Source: an uncultured Ruminococcus sp. (GTDB taxonomy: Bacteria > Bacillota > Clostridia > Oscillospirales > Acutalibacteraceae). From it: a DNA stretch of 64,000 bases. Both the position numbers and the translations under genes were made by a program. A model generated the notes under the pieces. It was not told where the DNA came from. It was given only the letters and a program-made list of their open reading frames with translations, and ran no database searches. The number at the start of each line of letters is the position of its first letter. The stretch's first letter is position 1. The stretch is from assembly GCA_902762615.1 (NCBI GenBank), contig CACWOX010000001.1, positions 1 through 64,000 on the forward strand, written 5' to 3'. Positions 50,588 to 59,945 of this stretch are shown in pieces.

Positions 50588-50672
50588 ATGTAAGAAGGTC
50601 AACAGCGTATAGGTTATTTTATCTATAAGTATAAATGCGCCTGATCATACTGAGTAAGGAAGGACATGACAA

Positions 50673-51653
50673 ATGAAGATTGCAATTTACGGCTACGGCA
50701 ACCTCGGCAGAGGCGTTGAATTTGCCGTCAAACAAAATCCCGACACGGAGCTTTTCGGGATATTCACCCGCAGACCGCCCGAAAATGTAAAGCCTGCCTT
50801 TGCCGAAACCAAGGTATTTCCGGCAGCGGATATTACAAATTACAAAAATGACATAGACGTGCTTATCATATGCGGAGGCAGCGCCACCGATCTGCCCGAA
50901 ATGACCCCCGCACTGGCAGCCGATTTCAACGTCATCGACAGCTTTGACACGCACGCCGACATTCCCAAGCACTTTGTCGCTGTGGACGAGGCGGCAAAGA
51001 AGGGCGATAAGGTTGCGGTAATATCAGTGGGATGGGATCCCGGCATGTTTTCGCTCAACCGACTTTACGCCAACGCCATACTGCCGGAGGGCAAGGATTA
51101 CACCTTCTGGGGCAAGGGCGTGAGCCAGGGGCATTCCGACGCCATCAGACGCATTGAAGGCGTGCTCGACGCGCGTCAGTACACCATTCCCGTGCAGTCG
51201 GCTCTCGACAGCGTGCGTGCGGGCGAAAATCCCGACCTCACCACTCGTGAAAAGCACACCCGTCTCTGTTATGTAGTGGCATCCGAGGAGGCAGACAAGG
51301 CACGCATTGAGCGGGAAATCAAGACTATGCCGAAATACTTCTCGGATTACGACACCACCGTGAACTTCATCTCGCAGGAAGAGCTTGACCGCGACCACAA
51401 GGGAATTCCGCACGGCGGATTCGTCATCAGAACCGGCAAGACCGGCAAGGATAACGGCAGCAACCATGTCATAGAATACAGTCTCAAGCTCGACTCTAAT
51501 CCTGAATTTACCGCAAGCGTGCTTGTTGCCTTTGCAAGAGCGGCTTACAGAATGTCCGCACGCGGAGATTCCGGCTGCAAGACAGTATTTGACATAGCTC
51601 CCGTCGATCTCTCGGCAAAGACCCGCGAACAGGTAATTGCAGAGATGCTGTAA
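50673..51653 (+). CDS. ddh: meso-Diaminopimelate dehydrogenase
   Basis: A 326-residue NADPH enzyme that makes meso-diaminopimelate in one step from tetrahydrodipicolinate, feeding lysine and peptidoglycan. The dinucleotide site is IYGYGNLGRG; substrate-binding segments include ICGGSATDLP, SVGWDPGMFSLNR and GKGVSQGHSDAIRRIEGV. Length is normal for the family. GGAAGGAC lies 9 bases upstream. It is a single gene between a promoter and a terminator. Confidence 0.96.
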   Translation: MKIAIYGYGNLGRGVEFAVKQNPDTELFGIFTRRPPENVKPAFAETKVFPAADITNYKNDIDVLIICGGSATDLPEMTPALAADFNVIDSFDTHADIPKHFVAVDEAAKKGDKVAVISVGWDPGMFSLNRLYANAILPEGKDYTFWGKGVSQGHSDAIRRIEGVLDARQYTIPVQSALDSVRAGENPDLTTREKHTRLCYVVASEEADKARIEREIKTMPKYFSDYDTTVNFISQEELDRDHKGIPHGGFVIRTGKTGKDNGSNHVIEYSLKLDSNPEFTASVLVAFARAAYRMSARGDSGCKTVFDIAPVDLSAKTREQVIAEML

Positions 51654-51676
51654 TCATTCATCAATAAAAAATAATA

Positions 51677-51727
51677 CACGGTGCGACCGTCGGCTTTCAT
51701 TGCTGCTGCGGCGCACCGTGCTTTTTT
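51677..51727 (+). terminator. Terminator after ddh
   Basis: CACGGTGCG (51677-51685) pairs with CGCACCGTG (51712-51720), followed by CTTTTTT. Confidence 0.85.
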
Positions 51728-51736
51728 ATCGAAAAA

Positions 51737-52906
51737 TTATTCCTCAGACTGCCTGTTCAGCATGTTCTCAGCAAATATCGCATAGCCGCACTTGGGATTA
51801 TTGACAAAGACATGGGTAACAGCGCCCACAAATTTACCGTTCTGAATGATTGGACTGCCGCTCATCCCCTGAATAATGCCGCCAGTCTCTTCCAGCAGCC
51901 CGTCGTCGGTCACTCTGATGATCATGTTCTTTGTCGGCTCTCCGCTGTAGTTGATCTTTTCTATCACAATATCGTAAAGCCTCGGCTTTCCGTCGGTCGT
52001 GACGGTGCTCAGCATTTTTGCTTTTCCCTGCCTGACCTCCTGCTTGACTGCCGCCTCATACTCCTTTGTCAAAGGAAGTTCCGCGGTGTATCTGCCAAAA
52101 GCGCCGCATGCCGTGTTGCTCTCAAGCACGCCAAGCTCACCGCTGCCGAGATAGCCTCTGATCTCTCCGGCAAAGCCTCTCACCCCCCGTCGGACGCCGC
52201 TGATCTGAGCCGGAACGATTTCGCCCTCGTGTATGGGGATGATTTCGTGAGTGTCTGCATCGCATATGCCGTGTCCGAGTCCGCCAAAGCTGCCGCTCTC
52301 AGTGTCGATATAGGTCAGCGTGCCTATTCCTGCGGCACTGTCGCGCACCCACATTCCGGTTTTCAGACAGCCGTCCGAGTCGGAATGTGCGGGTGTAAGC
52401 TTCACGCTTTTGCTTTTTCCGTTTTTGTCGTTAAGCTCCAGCGTCACGGTTCCTTTGGAATTTTTTATCACATCGGCAAATTCGTCGTTGGTGTAGACCG
52501 CCTTGCCGCCTGCCGAACGTATTACATCGCCGCTGCAGATGCCGGATTCCCTCGCCGGATTGACCTTTTTGCCGTTTGAGGTGAAATCGGACAGTCCCAC
52601 CACCATTACACCGTCACTGTACATTCGCAGTCCGAAAAGTGTGCCAGCCAGAAGCACCTTTTTGGGATTTTCTCTGCGAATGCTGACATTTTTTACTCCC
52701 ACCACGCCGAAGAGCTTTGCCTTCGCGGAATCTGAATGGGCGTCATCACATTCAACCGACACCGGAAGGAATGTAGACAGCTGTGAACTGCCGTTCTGAT
52801 AAAAGATCAGCTCGTCCGGCAACTGACGCACCGTTATCAGCATCGGAACAGCAATGATCGCAATAAGAGCGAGAAGCAGCCGATTTGCCGTTTTTCTTCC
52901 CTGCAT
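51737..52906 (-). CDS. spoIVB: SpoIVB peptidase
   Basis: A 389-residue serine peptidase that, during sporulation, leaves the forespore and triggers pro-sigma-K processing. One transmembrane/signal segment (about 6-28) is followed by a PDZ domain (about 90-170, ARESGICSGDVIRSAGG) and the S55 peptidase with His in GGLGHGICD and catalytic Ser in IQGMSGSPIIQNGKF. Start ATG 52906 has AAGGAGG about 10 bases upstream. The usual neighbour spo0A is not beside it; the only Spo0A-like gene here is 25 kb away. Confidence 0.94.
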   Translation of the reverse strand: MQGRKTANRLLLALIAIIAVPMLITVRQLPDELIFYQNGSSQLSTFLPVSVECDDAHSDSAKAKLFGVVGVKNVSIRRENPKKVLLAGTLFGLRMYSDGVMVVGLSDFTSNGKKVNPARESGICSGDVIRSAGGKAVYTNDEFADVIKNSKGTVTLELNDKNGKSKSVKLTPAHSDSDGCLKTGMWVRDSAAGIGTLTYIDTESGSFGGLGHGICDADTHEIIPIHEGEIVPAQISGVRRGVRGFAGEIRGYLGSGELGVLESNTACGAFGRYTAELPLTKEYEAAVKQEVRQGKAKMLSTVTTDGKPRLYDIVIEKINYSGEPTKNMIIRVTDDGLLEETGGIIQGMSGSPIIQNGKFVGAVTHVFVNNPKCGYAIFAENMLNRQSEE

Positions 52907-53079
52907 GCCGCCTATGCCTCCTTTATTACTCCTGCGCAAACTTTTTTGAAATAAAAAAACCGCGCAATAATAGCTTGCTCACATCTTTGAATTCAACCCA
53001 TGACAATTTATCTATCAAATGTAATATAGATTTCAGATATGTAATTTGCAACAAAATCGTAAATTAATATTTATTTATA

Positions 53080-53109
53080 TTGACACAGCAAATTCAATCA
53101 TTGTATAAT
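53080..53109 (+). promoter_or_regulatory. Promoter of the TIR-like/Sel1 gene
   Basis: TTGACA (53080-53085), 18 bases, TATAAT (53104-53109). Transcription would start near 53116, which excludes in-frame starts further upstream. Confidence 0.75.
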
Positions 53110-53160
53110 AGTATGAAGGCGGCAGATTTCAGCCGCAAAAAATATCGCAGGAGGCGCGGT

Positions 53161-55968
53161 ATGCAGGATTTTTACGGCGGATACAATCCGTATCCTTTCA
53201 TTTACATACAATATTCGCACGATGACGCCGAAAAGGTAATTCCCATTATCAAGGCTCTCAAAGCTGAAAATTACAATGTGGTTTTTGACAAAAATTTTAA
53301 TGAAGATGACAAATACCGCTATCTTAATGTTCAGCAGATGACACAGGCGGCGTCATTCATTCTTTTTTACTCCAAGTCGGCTGCGAAGTCGAGGCTTATC
53401 AAGGAAAGCGTCCGATTTGCCGTTCCGATGTACAATCTTGAAAAAATTTGCATATGTCTCGATGATACAAGATTCGGCTTTTCCTTCTCCGATCTGAAAA
53501 AGAATTACACAGTCATTGAGGACACTGAGCTGGACAATCTTATGGAAATATTGCGTCCGTTTCTCGACGTGTATATTCTGCCCAACAGCGCAGTTTCCAT
53601 GAAGATGGGCTCGGAAGAAGCTCCCGATGAGCTGACGGAAACCGAGATTCCTGACGAGCTTGAGGAAATAGACGACGCTCCGGCAAGTGCCGACAATTCC
53701 GAACGCACAGAGGAGATGATTCCCGAAGAGATTGTCACCCCGGAAGTTATCCCATACGCGGAAGAACCAACCATGCAGGAATTGCCTGCCGAGGCGGATG
53801 AACGCAATGAAACCGATTCGGACGAAAGCCTGTATGAATCCACGGAATATGCTTACATTGCTTACGAAGCCGAAAGCGCAAAGGACAATCCCGATGATAA
53901 AATTCCGGCTGACGCGCCCGAGGCATTCCCCGATTTTGAAATCTCCGATGATTTTGAAGAGGATGACGACAGCTTTGAGACGCCGCTTCTTCCCGATTAT
54001 TTCAAAAATATTCCGGAATCGCTTCCTATACCCAAGCTGCCTGATGATGTCGATATAACGAAAGAGACATCCTCCGTTCCGCAGGACGCCACTGCGCCGG
54101 TCGAAGGACCCGCTCCTGCGCCGGTCGAAGAGCCGATTCCTGCGCCGGTCGAAGAGCCGATTCCCGCGCCGGTCGAAGAGCCGATTCCCGCGTCGGTTGA
54201 AGAGCCGATTCCCGCGCCGGTCGAAGAGCCGATTCCCGCGCCGGTCGAGGAGCCGATTCCCGCAATCGACCGCGACGAGATATGGAATGACCTTCGCAAA
54301 AAAATGCAGATTCGAGCCATGAGCAAGAAGCGGCTGTTTGTCAGACCTGAGGCAACCAAAAACGAGCAAAACGAATACTCTCCATCGCTTGCAATGGATT
54401 ATCCTCAGGACGACACCATCGAGACTATCACCATAGAATATCCCACAGACGAGGACGTTCCGGAATACACGCCCTCTCCCAAACCGATCATTTTCACGCA
54501 GAGGGTAAGCAAACCAAAGGCGTCACCCGACATAGAAATAAATGAGATAACCCATAAACCCGAGCCGGCTGAAACAAGACCGCTGTCGTCAAAAAGCCGC
54601 CGCGCCGAAGAATTCATTCCGCTGCTGACCGACAATCCGCCTCCGTCAGAGGTGCTGCCTGTTCCCATAAGCGAGCCGCAGACAGACGTCGGCAGCACAA
54701 TCTCCTTTGATATGGTAAGAACTCCGGAGCAGGAATATTCTGAGACTGAGCCGGAATCCGAAAAAGATGTTTTTATGGAAGAGTCCGAGCCGCTGCCAGA
54801 GCCTGAGCCGGAACCCGAACCGGAGCCCGAACCGGAGCCTGAGCCCGAACCGAAGCCTGAGCCCGAACCCGAGTCCGAATCGGAACCCGAACCGGAGCCT
54901 GAGCCCGAACCCGAACCGGAGCCCGAGCTTAATTCCTATGAATATTTTGCTCAGAATGTGCTTTCGGAGATGGACAGCGACAGCTCATGGAACGGCGAAA
55001 GCTTCTTCTCGGAACCTGAGCGGGAGCCCGTGCCCGTGCCCGAACCCGAGCCTGTCAGGGAAATCAATTATCTCGGCGGCAGCTCATACCGTCAGGAGTC
55101 TTCGGATATGCCTGAGGAATCCGCCTCAAAAACCACCGAAGAGGACGACGAATACGAAGCATACGAAAAATTCATACAGTCAAACGAGCATAAGGACGAC
55201 GTGATTCCACAGCAGGTCGACATCAAGACCCAGATACTCATTAAGGCTGCCGAACAGGGCAATGCCGACGCACAGTACAAGCTGGGATTAGGCTACGAGC
55301 ACGGCGACCGCGTTGAACAGAATTACGTCAAGGCGGCGCACTGGTACATTCTTTCCTCCAATCGCGGCAATGCCAACGCCCAGTTCAATCTGGCTAATAT
55401 GTATGAGCAGGGACTCGGCGTGACCCAAAATGTACGCGAGGCAGCCGATCTCTACAAAGCTGCAGCTCAGCAGGGACATTCCAACGCCCAGCTGCATTAC
55501 GGACTCTGTCTGAAAAACGGCATCGGCACGGAGGAAGACACGGACGAAGCGGTCAAATGGTTTGTCAAGGCGTCGGAAAAGGGCAATGCCGCCGCGATCT
55601 ATCAATTGGGCATTTGCTTTGAATTCGGAGACGGTGTGGAAAAGGACTTCTCCCACGCGCTTCAGCTTTATCTTGCGGCAGCCAATCAAAATTACGCCGA
55701 CGCACAGAATGCCCTTGCCAATTGCTACATGAGCGGCACAGGCGTTCCGGCGAATTACACCGAAGCGGTGCGCTGGTACAGCAAGGCGGCTCGCGGAGGC
55801 AATGTCGCGGCACAGTTCAACATAGGCTTCTGCTGTGAAAACGGGCTTGGCATTGAAAAAAATCCCGATATGGCATACCGTTTCTACCGCATAGCCTCCG
55901 ACAACGGCAGTGAAAGCGCAACCAAACGTCTCAAAGAGCTTGGCTTTATAAAAGATAATACAATTTAA
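53161..55968 (+). CDS. TIR-like domain protein with acidic Pro/Glu linker and Sel1 repeats
   Basis: A 935-residue protein. Residues about 10-145 fit a TIR-like fold: [31 protein letters not shown], then [20 protein letters not shown], where the Glu matches the usual TIR catalytic position. Residues about 150-690 are a low-complexity acidic linker with seven APVEEPIP repeats and a PEPEPE block. Residues about 690-930 hold six Sel1 repeats (A-x-A-Q-x-x-L-G-x-x-Y-x-x-G-x-G-V) plus a partial seventh. Sel1 arrays mediate protein contacts. No signal peptide or transmembrane segment is seen. Start ATG 53161 has AGGAGG six bases upstream. A signalling or defence role is possible but inferred. Confidence 0.8.
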   Translation: MQDFYGGYNPYPFIYIQYSHDDAEKVIPIIKALKAENYNVVFDKNFNEDDKYRYLNVQQMTQAASFILFYSKSAAKSRLIKESVRFAVPMYNLEKICICLDDTRFGFSFSDLKKNYTVIEDTELDNLMEILRPFLDVYILPNSAVSMKMGSEEAPDELTETEIPDELEEIDDAPASADNSERTEEMIPEEIVTPEVIPYAEEPTMQELPAEADERNETDSDESLYESTEYAYIAYEAESAKDNPDDKIPADAPEAFPDFEISDDFEEDDDSFETPLLPDYFKNIPESLPIPKLPDDVDITKETSSVPQDATAPVEGPAPAPVEEPIPAPVEEPIPAPVEEPIPASVEEPIPAPVEEPIPAPVEEPIPAIDRDEIWNDLRKKMQIRAMSKKRLFVRPEATKNEQNEYSPSLAMDYPQDDTIETITIEYPTDEDVPEYTPSPKPIIFTQRVSKPKASPDIEINEITHKPEPAETRPLSSKSRRAEEFIPLLTDNPPPSEVLPVPISEPQTDVGSTISFDMVRTPEQEYSETEPESEKDVFMEESEPLPEPEPEPEPEPEPEPEPEPKPEPEPESESEPEPEPEPEPEPEPELNSYEYFAQNVLSEMDSDSSWNGESFFSEPEREPVPVPEPEPVREINYLGGSSYRQESSDMPEESASKTTEEDDEYEAYEKFIQSNEHKDDVIPQQVDIKTQILIKAAEQGNADAQYKLGLGYEHGDRVEQNYVKAAHWYILSSNRGNANAQFNLANMYEQGLGVTQNVREAADLYKAAAQQGHSNAQLHYGLCLKNGIGTEEDTDEAVKWFVKASEKGNAAAIYQLGICFEFGDGVEKDFSHALQLYLAAANQNYADAQNALANCYMSGTGVPANYTEAVRWYSKAARGGNVAAQFNIGFCCENGLGIEKNPDMAYRFYRIASDNGSESATKRLKELGFIKDNTI
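54094..54261 (+). repeat. Seven tandem 24-bp repeats
   Basis: Units of GCGCCGGTCGAAGAGCCGAT plus TCC(C/T) encode APVEEPIP. Units 2-4, 6 and 7 are nearly identical, units 1 and 5 have drifted. A multiple of three bases, so length change keeps the frame. Confidence 0.95.
54787..54927 (+). repeat. PEPEPE low-complexity repeat
   Basis: About 45 codons alternate Pro (CCG/CCC/CCT) and Glu (GAG/GAA) with occasional Ser or Lys. The mixed codon use points to selection on the peptide rather than simple slippage. Confidence 0.9.
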
Positions 55969-55991
55969 CCCTTATTTCTTAAAATAATCTA

Positions 55992-56020
55992 TTGAAATTT
56001 AATTGCAATTGCTGTATAAT
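55992..56020 (+). promoter_or_regulatory. Promoter of the TIGR00266 gene
   Basis: TTGAAA (55992-55997), 17 bases, TATAAT (56015-56020). Confidence 0.65.
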
Positions 56021-56110
56021 ATCTTCGGATATATTTACCGTCCAACATTTCAATAGCGCAAACAGGTAAATAAATAATCTATTTATTATCCGAAAAGTGA
56101 GGTATGATTT

Positions 56111-56791
56111 ATGACTTATGAAATCGTAGGAACCCCCTTGCCAGTGGTCACATGTACCCTTCAGGACGGCGAAAAAATGATTACCGAAAGCGGCGCAATG
56201 TGCTGGATGAGTCCCAACATGCAGATGGAGACCAGCACTAACGGCGGCATCGGCAAGGCATTCGGCAGAATGTTCAGCGGCGAATCGATGTTCCAGAACA
56301 TCTACACAGCCAGAGGCGGACAGGGCATCATCGCTTTCGCGTCCAGCTTCCCCGGCTCGATCATCCCCTTCCAGATTTCCCCCGGCAACAGCATCGTTGT
56401 GCAGAAAAGGGGCTTCCTCGCGGCTGAGGTCGGCGTAGAGCTTTCCATCTTCTTCCAGAAAAGACTCGGCGCGGGCTTCTTCGGCGGCGAAGGCTTCATC
56501 ATGCAGAAGCTCAGCGGCAACGGAATGGCATTTGCCGAAATCGACGGCTCCGTTGTGGAATACACCCTCCAGCCCGGTCAGCAGATCATCGTTGATACCG
56601 GCTATCTTGCCGCAATGACAGAAACCTGCCAGATCTCCATTCAGTCCATCAGCGGCGTCAAAAACGTGCTGTTCGGCGGCGAAGGCTTTTTCAACACAGT
56701 GGTCACGGGTCCCGGCAAGGTTTATCTCCAGTCCATGCCGGTCAACCAGCTCGCTCACGCTGTGGCAGCATACATTCCTTCCGGCAATTAA
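56111..56791 (+). CDS. TIGR00266/AIM24 family protein
   Basis: A 226-residue all-beta protein of the AIM24/TIGR00266 family. Landmarks are ESGAMCWMSPNMQMET near the start, GIIAFASSFPGSIIPF, VVQKRGFLAAEVGVEL and the end LFGGEGFFNTVVTGPGKVYLQ. The family is widespread, found in bacteria and in mitochondria (AIM24), but has no defined reaction. GAGGT lies 7 bases before the start. It has its own promoter and terminator. Confidence 0.88.
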   Translation: MTYEIVGTPLPVVTCTLQDGEKMITESGAMCWMSPNMQMETSTNGGIGKAFGRMFSGESMFQNIYTARGGQGIIAFASSFPGSIIPFQISPGNSIVVQKRGFLAAEVGVELSIFFQKRLGAGFFGGEGFIMQKLSGNGMAFAEIDGSVVEYTLQPGQQIIVDTGYLAAMTETCQISIQSISGVKNVLFGGEGFFNTVVTGPGKVYLQSMPVNQLAHAVAAYIPSGN

Positions 56792-56815
56792 TTCACGCTT
56801 AACTACAGACAGCAA

Positions 56816-56858
56816 AAAAGACACAGGCACGGCTCAAGCGGCACGGTCTGTGTCTTTT
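56816..56858. terminator. Bidirectional terminator between convergent genes
   Basis: AAAAGACACAG (56816-56826) pairs perfectly with CTGTGTCTTTT (56848-56858). Confidence 0.85.
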
Positions 56859-56868
56859 ATTATTCTGC

Positions 56869-57378
56869 TCACAAAGAAAAGTCCTCATAGACATAGCTGC
56901 GGCACTGGGTTTCATATACGCGGTCGGCATACCACGGACTTATGCCCATGAAATCCCCCACATACAGCGCCCTGCCGTCCCTGATCGTCCATTCCATGCC
57001 GTGCTCGGATTCCCACTTGCAGCTGAATTCAACCCCGAAGCCTATCACACCGCTGTCCTTCGGCTGCTCGATGATCAGACAATTGACCCGTGCGTAATCC
57101 AGAACACTGTCTTCCTTCACGTTCTCAGGGACCTCGGGACAGGCAGGGTCAAAAAAATCCCTCATATCCTCACAGTACCTCAGGGAATATTTTTTTAGCT
57201 GAGAAAGCAATTCCTTCGGCATATTATCAAAATAATCGGCGCATTTTTCGGCATATTGCAAATATTCCTCTCCGTCGCCGTGGAGCACCACATCTATTTC
57301 CCTGCCAAACAGCGCAGATCGCATCCTGCCGAAAAACAATCCGCTGCCTGAGTCGCTGCGAATATCGCTTATTGTCAT
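56869..57378 (-). CDS. Small cytosolic protein, possibly DUF6985-like
   Basis: A 169-residue soluble protein without signal or membrane segment. It reads FFGRMRSALFGREIDVVLHG at the start, a helical middle (YLQYAEKCADYFDNMPKELL) and a final VEFSCKWESEHGMEWTIRDG. The strand order and the EHG-x-E-W-x-x-x-x-G motif recall DUF6985/DUF2004-type proteins, several of which are immunity-like, but I am not sure. Its ATG overlaps the GH3 stop codon (ATGA), and AGGAGG lies 9 bases before, inside the GH3 gene, so translation is coupled. Confidence 0.65.
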   Translation of the reverse strand: MTISDIRSDSGSGLFFGRMRSALFGREIDVVLHGDGEEYLQYAEKCADYFDNMPKELLSQLKKYSLRYCEDMRDFFDPACPEVPENVKEDSVLDYARVNCLIIEQPKDSGVIGFGVEFSCKWESEHGMEWTIRDGRALYVGDFMGISPWYADRVYETQCRSYVYEDFSL

Positions 57379-59687
57379 CTGAATTTCCTCCTGCGCCTGT
57401 TGGATATGGCTATGATCAGCCGGGTCAGCTTCATGGGATAAAGTCCCCCGCAAAGACCGCTCAGCCTTCTGACAGGCATATTCAGCACCATGTCGATACG
57501 CTCCGCGTATTCCGGCTCTCTGCGGCTGTCGGCTTTAATGATCCTGTCTGCCGCGAACCTTATCAGCTTGACGGCTATTTTGAATAATCCTATGGAATAA
57601 AGCTGATTTAAAGTATTATCTGTGGAAAAAGTCGTCTCGGTCGGCAGCTGTTTTTTGGTGGTGGCTTCACCGAATATGGCTAAAAAGTCACTCTCTGCCG
57701 GTCTGCCCGACGGTTTGACATACCACTGTGGAATGTCGTATCTTTCGGGCGGTTCTCCTTTAACTGTGACCCACACGTCAGTTCTGACGTCAGCCGACGA
57801 TGCAGCCGCACAAATGCGGTACCTTCCGCCGGTCGTGCGCCATCTCCCGAATTCCTCGCTGTAGTATTCAAACGCGCTGTGAGGTATCACAACCGACACG
57901 GTGCGCTTCTCGCCTTTGGTGAGAAAGACCTTGCGGAACTGCTTCAGCTCACGCACCGGGCGGAATTTATCCCCCTTGGGCGGCTCGACATAAAACTGCA
58001 CAATCTCGCTGCCGTCGCGTTTGCCGGTATTTCGGACGTCAACCGTAACTTCCCAGCCCTCGGCGCAGGAAATTACCCTCATGAGGGAATATTCAAATTC
58101 CGTGTAGCTCAGACCGTAGCCAAACGGGAAAGCGGCAAATATTCCAGCCTTATTGAAATATCTGTATCCAACGTAAATGCTCTCGCGGTACTGTGAAAGC
58201 TCCGCGTCCTGACCGAAGGTATCGCCGCATGGCATATCCGATTCGTTGAGCGAATAGCTCACCGACAGCCTTCCGCACGGGTCGGCAAATCCGAAGAGCA
58301 GATTGTAGAGCGCGTCGGCAGTTCCTTCGCCGCCCAATGGCAGATAGAGCACCGCCTTGACCCTGCCTATCCAGTTCATCTTGGGCAAAGCGCTGCCATT
58401 GAGCACCACAACGGTATTGGAATTGACCTTGGACACCGCGCTGATCAGCTTAGTCTGCGATTTGGGAAGCAGATTGGTAAAGCGGTCGGCGGCGGCATTG
58501 TCGTAGACGTCGTCAAATCCCGCGAATATCACCGCAAACTCGGATTCAGAGGCGCATTTGACCGCTTCGGCAAGCAGCTCGCCGTCGTGGCTCGAATGTT
58601 CTCCGTATCCGTCGCAGTATTTGTATCGGATTGCGTTGTCGTCAAATACGTCGGGCATATTGCGTTCACGCACACCTTCGAGCATTTTCAATCCGCGACG
58701 CTGCACACGCATGTATTTAGCCTGTCTGCCTATCAGAGCAATAGAGCAGCCCAGCGGCAGAGGGAGCGTGCCACGGTGATTTTTAAGCAGCACGGCGGAC
58801 GCTTCGGCAGCTTTTATCGCAAGCTCGTGACATTCGTCCTCCTGCATCGGAGCGGAAAATTCGCTTACGGCAAATTCGGCGGCGCACTTAATCCTTTCGG
58901 CTGCCGCCTGCGGATAATGGCGAGGTATCTCATGGTCGCGCAATGCCCTTTTCAGCCTGCGCTTTACGCGCCGTCCGCCCGAAGGAAATGACATATCCAC
59001 TCCGCAAGCCATTGCTTCGGCGCAGTCGGCAGTGCGCATATCCGCAAGCACTGCTCCCTCGAATTTCCACTGACGCCTGAGAATATCGGTGAGAAGCACA
59101 TGGTTTTCGCAGCTTTCCAGCCCGTTTATCTTATTGATTCCGCAGCGCACCGCTTTGGGCTGTGAGAGCTTCACTGCCATTTCAAACGGTTTCAGATATA
59201 TCTCATGCAGCGCCCGTCTGTCGATCATGCTGTCGCATGTGAATTTTCCGGTACACTGGTTGCTTCCGGCAAAATTGTCCAGCACAGCCGCAATGCCTTC
59301 CGACTGAACGCCGCTCACCCATTCGGCAGCAAGCGTGCCGCAAAGATAGGGGTCCTCGCCGAATCGGTCGGAAATCGAGCCGTAAAGCGGGCTGCGCACC
59401 ACGCCGGCGTCAGGTGAGAAAAGTGCTTTATATCTGCCCTCTGCGGCAATACTGCCCACGGCTTTGCCCACCTCGCGCACAAGCTCCTTGTCAAAGGAAC
59501 ACCCCAGCGCACAGGGCGACGGCATGCAAACGCCGTGTGTTTTCTCGTCACCGTCCTCACCGTTGCGATAGGTGAATCCGTAACTTCCGTCAGCGACAGG
59601 AAACGGAAGATTGCTTTTGCCGCTGCCTGCGCATATATCCAGAGCATTATTTATTGTCTTTTTAAGGTCAAGTCCGGAATTATCCAA
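57375..59687 (-). CDS. Glycoside hydrolase family 3 protein
   Basis: A 770-residue cytoplasmic GH3 enzyme (no signal peptide). The barrel holds SPDAGVVRSPLYGSISDRFGEDP and the nucleophile region KFEGAVLADMRTAD, where Ala-Asp-Met replaces the usual Ser-Asp-Trp but keeps the Asp. The alpha/beta sandwich (about 290-530) contains LLKNHRGTLPLP and LPLGGEGTADALYNLLFG. An Fn3-like domain follows (RELKQFRKVFL), then a unique basic tail of about 100 residues. It is probably a beta-glucosidase or related exo-enzyme. Start is TTG with AAGGGTG upstream. Confidence 0.88.
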   Translation of the reverse strand: MDNSGLDLKKTINNALDICAGSGKSNLPFPVADGSYGFTYRNGEDGDEKTHGVCMPSPCALGCSFDKELVREVGKAVGSIAAEGRYKALFSPDAGVVRSPLYGSISDRFGEDPYLCGTLAAEWVSGVQSEGIAAVLDNFAGSNQCTGKFTCDSMIDRRALHEIYLKPFEMAVKLSQPKAVRCGINKINGLESCENHVLLTDILRRQWKFEGAVLADMRTADCAEAMACGVDMSFPSGGRRVKRRLKRALRDHEIPRHYPQAAAERIKCAAEFAVSEFSAPMQEDECHELAIKAAEASAVLLKNHRGTLPLPLGCSIALIGRQAKYMRVQRRGLKMLEGVRERNMPDVFDDNAIRYKYCDGYGEHSSHDGELLAEAVKCASESEFAVIFAGFDDVYDNAAADRFTNLLPKSQTKLISAVSKVNSNTVVVLNGSALPKMNWIGRVKAVLYLPLGGEGTADALYNLLFGFADPCGRLSVSYSLNESDMPCGDTFGQDAELSQYRESIYVGYRYFNKAGIFAAFPFGYGLSYTEFEYSLMRVISCAEGWEVTVDVRNTGKRDGSEIVQFYVEPPKGDKFRPVRELKQFRKVFLTKGEKRTVSVVIPHSAFEYYSEEFGRWRTTGGRYRICAAASSADVRTDVWVTVKGEPPERYDIPQWYVKPSGRPAESDFLAIFGEATTKKQLPTETTFSTDNTLNQLYSIGLFKIAVKLIRFAADRIIKADSRREPEYAERIDMVLNMPVRRLSGLCGGLYPMKLTRLIIAISNRRRRKFR

Positions 59688-59836
59688 TTATCTCACCCTT
59701 TCCGGCTATTATGTAATAAATCAATAATACCACATTTACACTATAAATTACAAGAGAATTCTGTTAATATTTGCAATATACACTTAAATTTTGTAGTTTT
59801 TTATTTTTTCCATCAAAATAATGAGGGCGAAAGCTG

Positions 59837-59865
59837 TTGACATTATATCCCATTTGGGTTAAAAT
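59837..59865 (+). promoter_or_regulatory. Promoter of the gltX-glnS operon
   Basis: TTGACA (59837-59842), 17 bases, TAAAAT (59860-59865). The spacer contains CCCA-TT-TGGG, a short inverted repeat. Confidence 0.6.
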
Positions 59866-59945
59866 ATAATGTTGTATTATATAATATTCATTATATGCAA
59901 ACCAAAAATAACTGCAATTGAATCAATAAAGAGAGGAATCATCAT

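Larger units (their letters stand above)
50067..50672. other. Intergenic region with a GC-rich structured island
   Basis: I see no credible gene. AT-rich flanks surround a GC-rich stretch (50200-50500) with three strong hairpins, described separately, followed by the ddh promoter. Short frames on both strands across the hairpins look like by-products of the inverted repeats. Confidence 0.6.

Noticed and set aside
54094-54261. Tandem 24-bp repeats considered as a CRISPR-like array
   Set aside because: There are no spacers; the units are directly joined and encode an in-frame peptide repeat.
53353-54369. Long open frame on the minus strand opposite the TIR-like/Sel1 gene, with Arg/Asn repeats
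   Set aside because: It is the mirror of the 24-bp repeat and of biased codons on the plus strand. It has no ribosome site and the plus-strand gene has promoter, ribosome site and recognisable domains.
59688-59945. Leader of gltX considered as a T-box
   Set aside because: The leader after the promoter is about 75 bases and lacks the T-box sequence and terminator.
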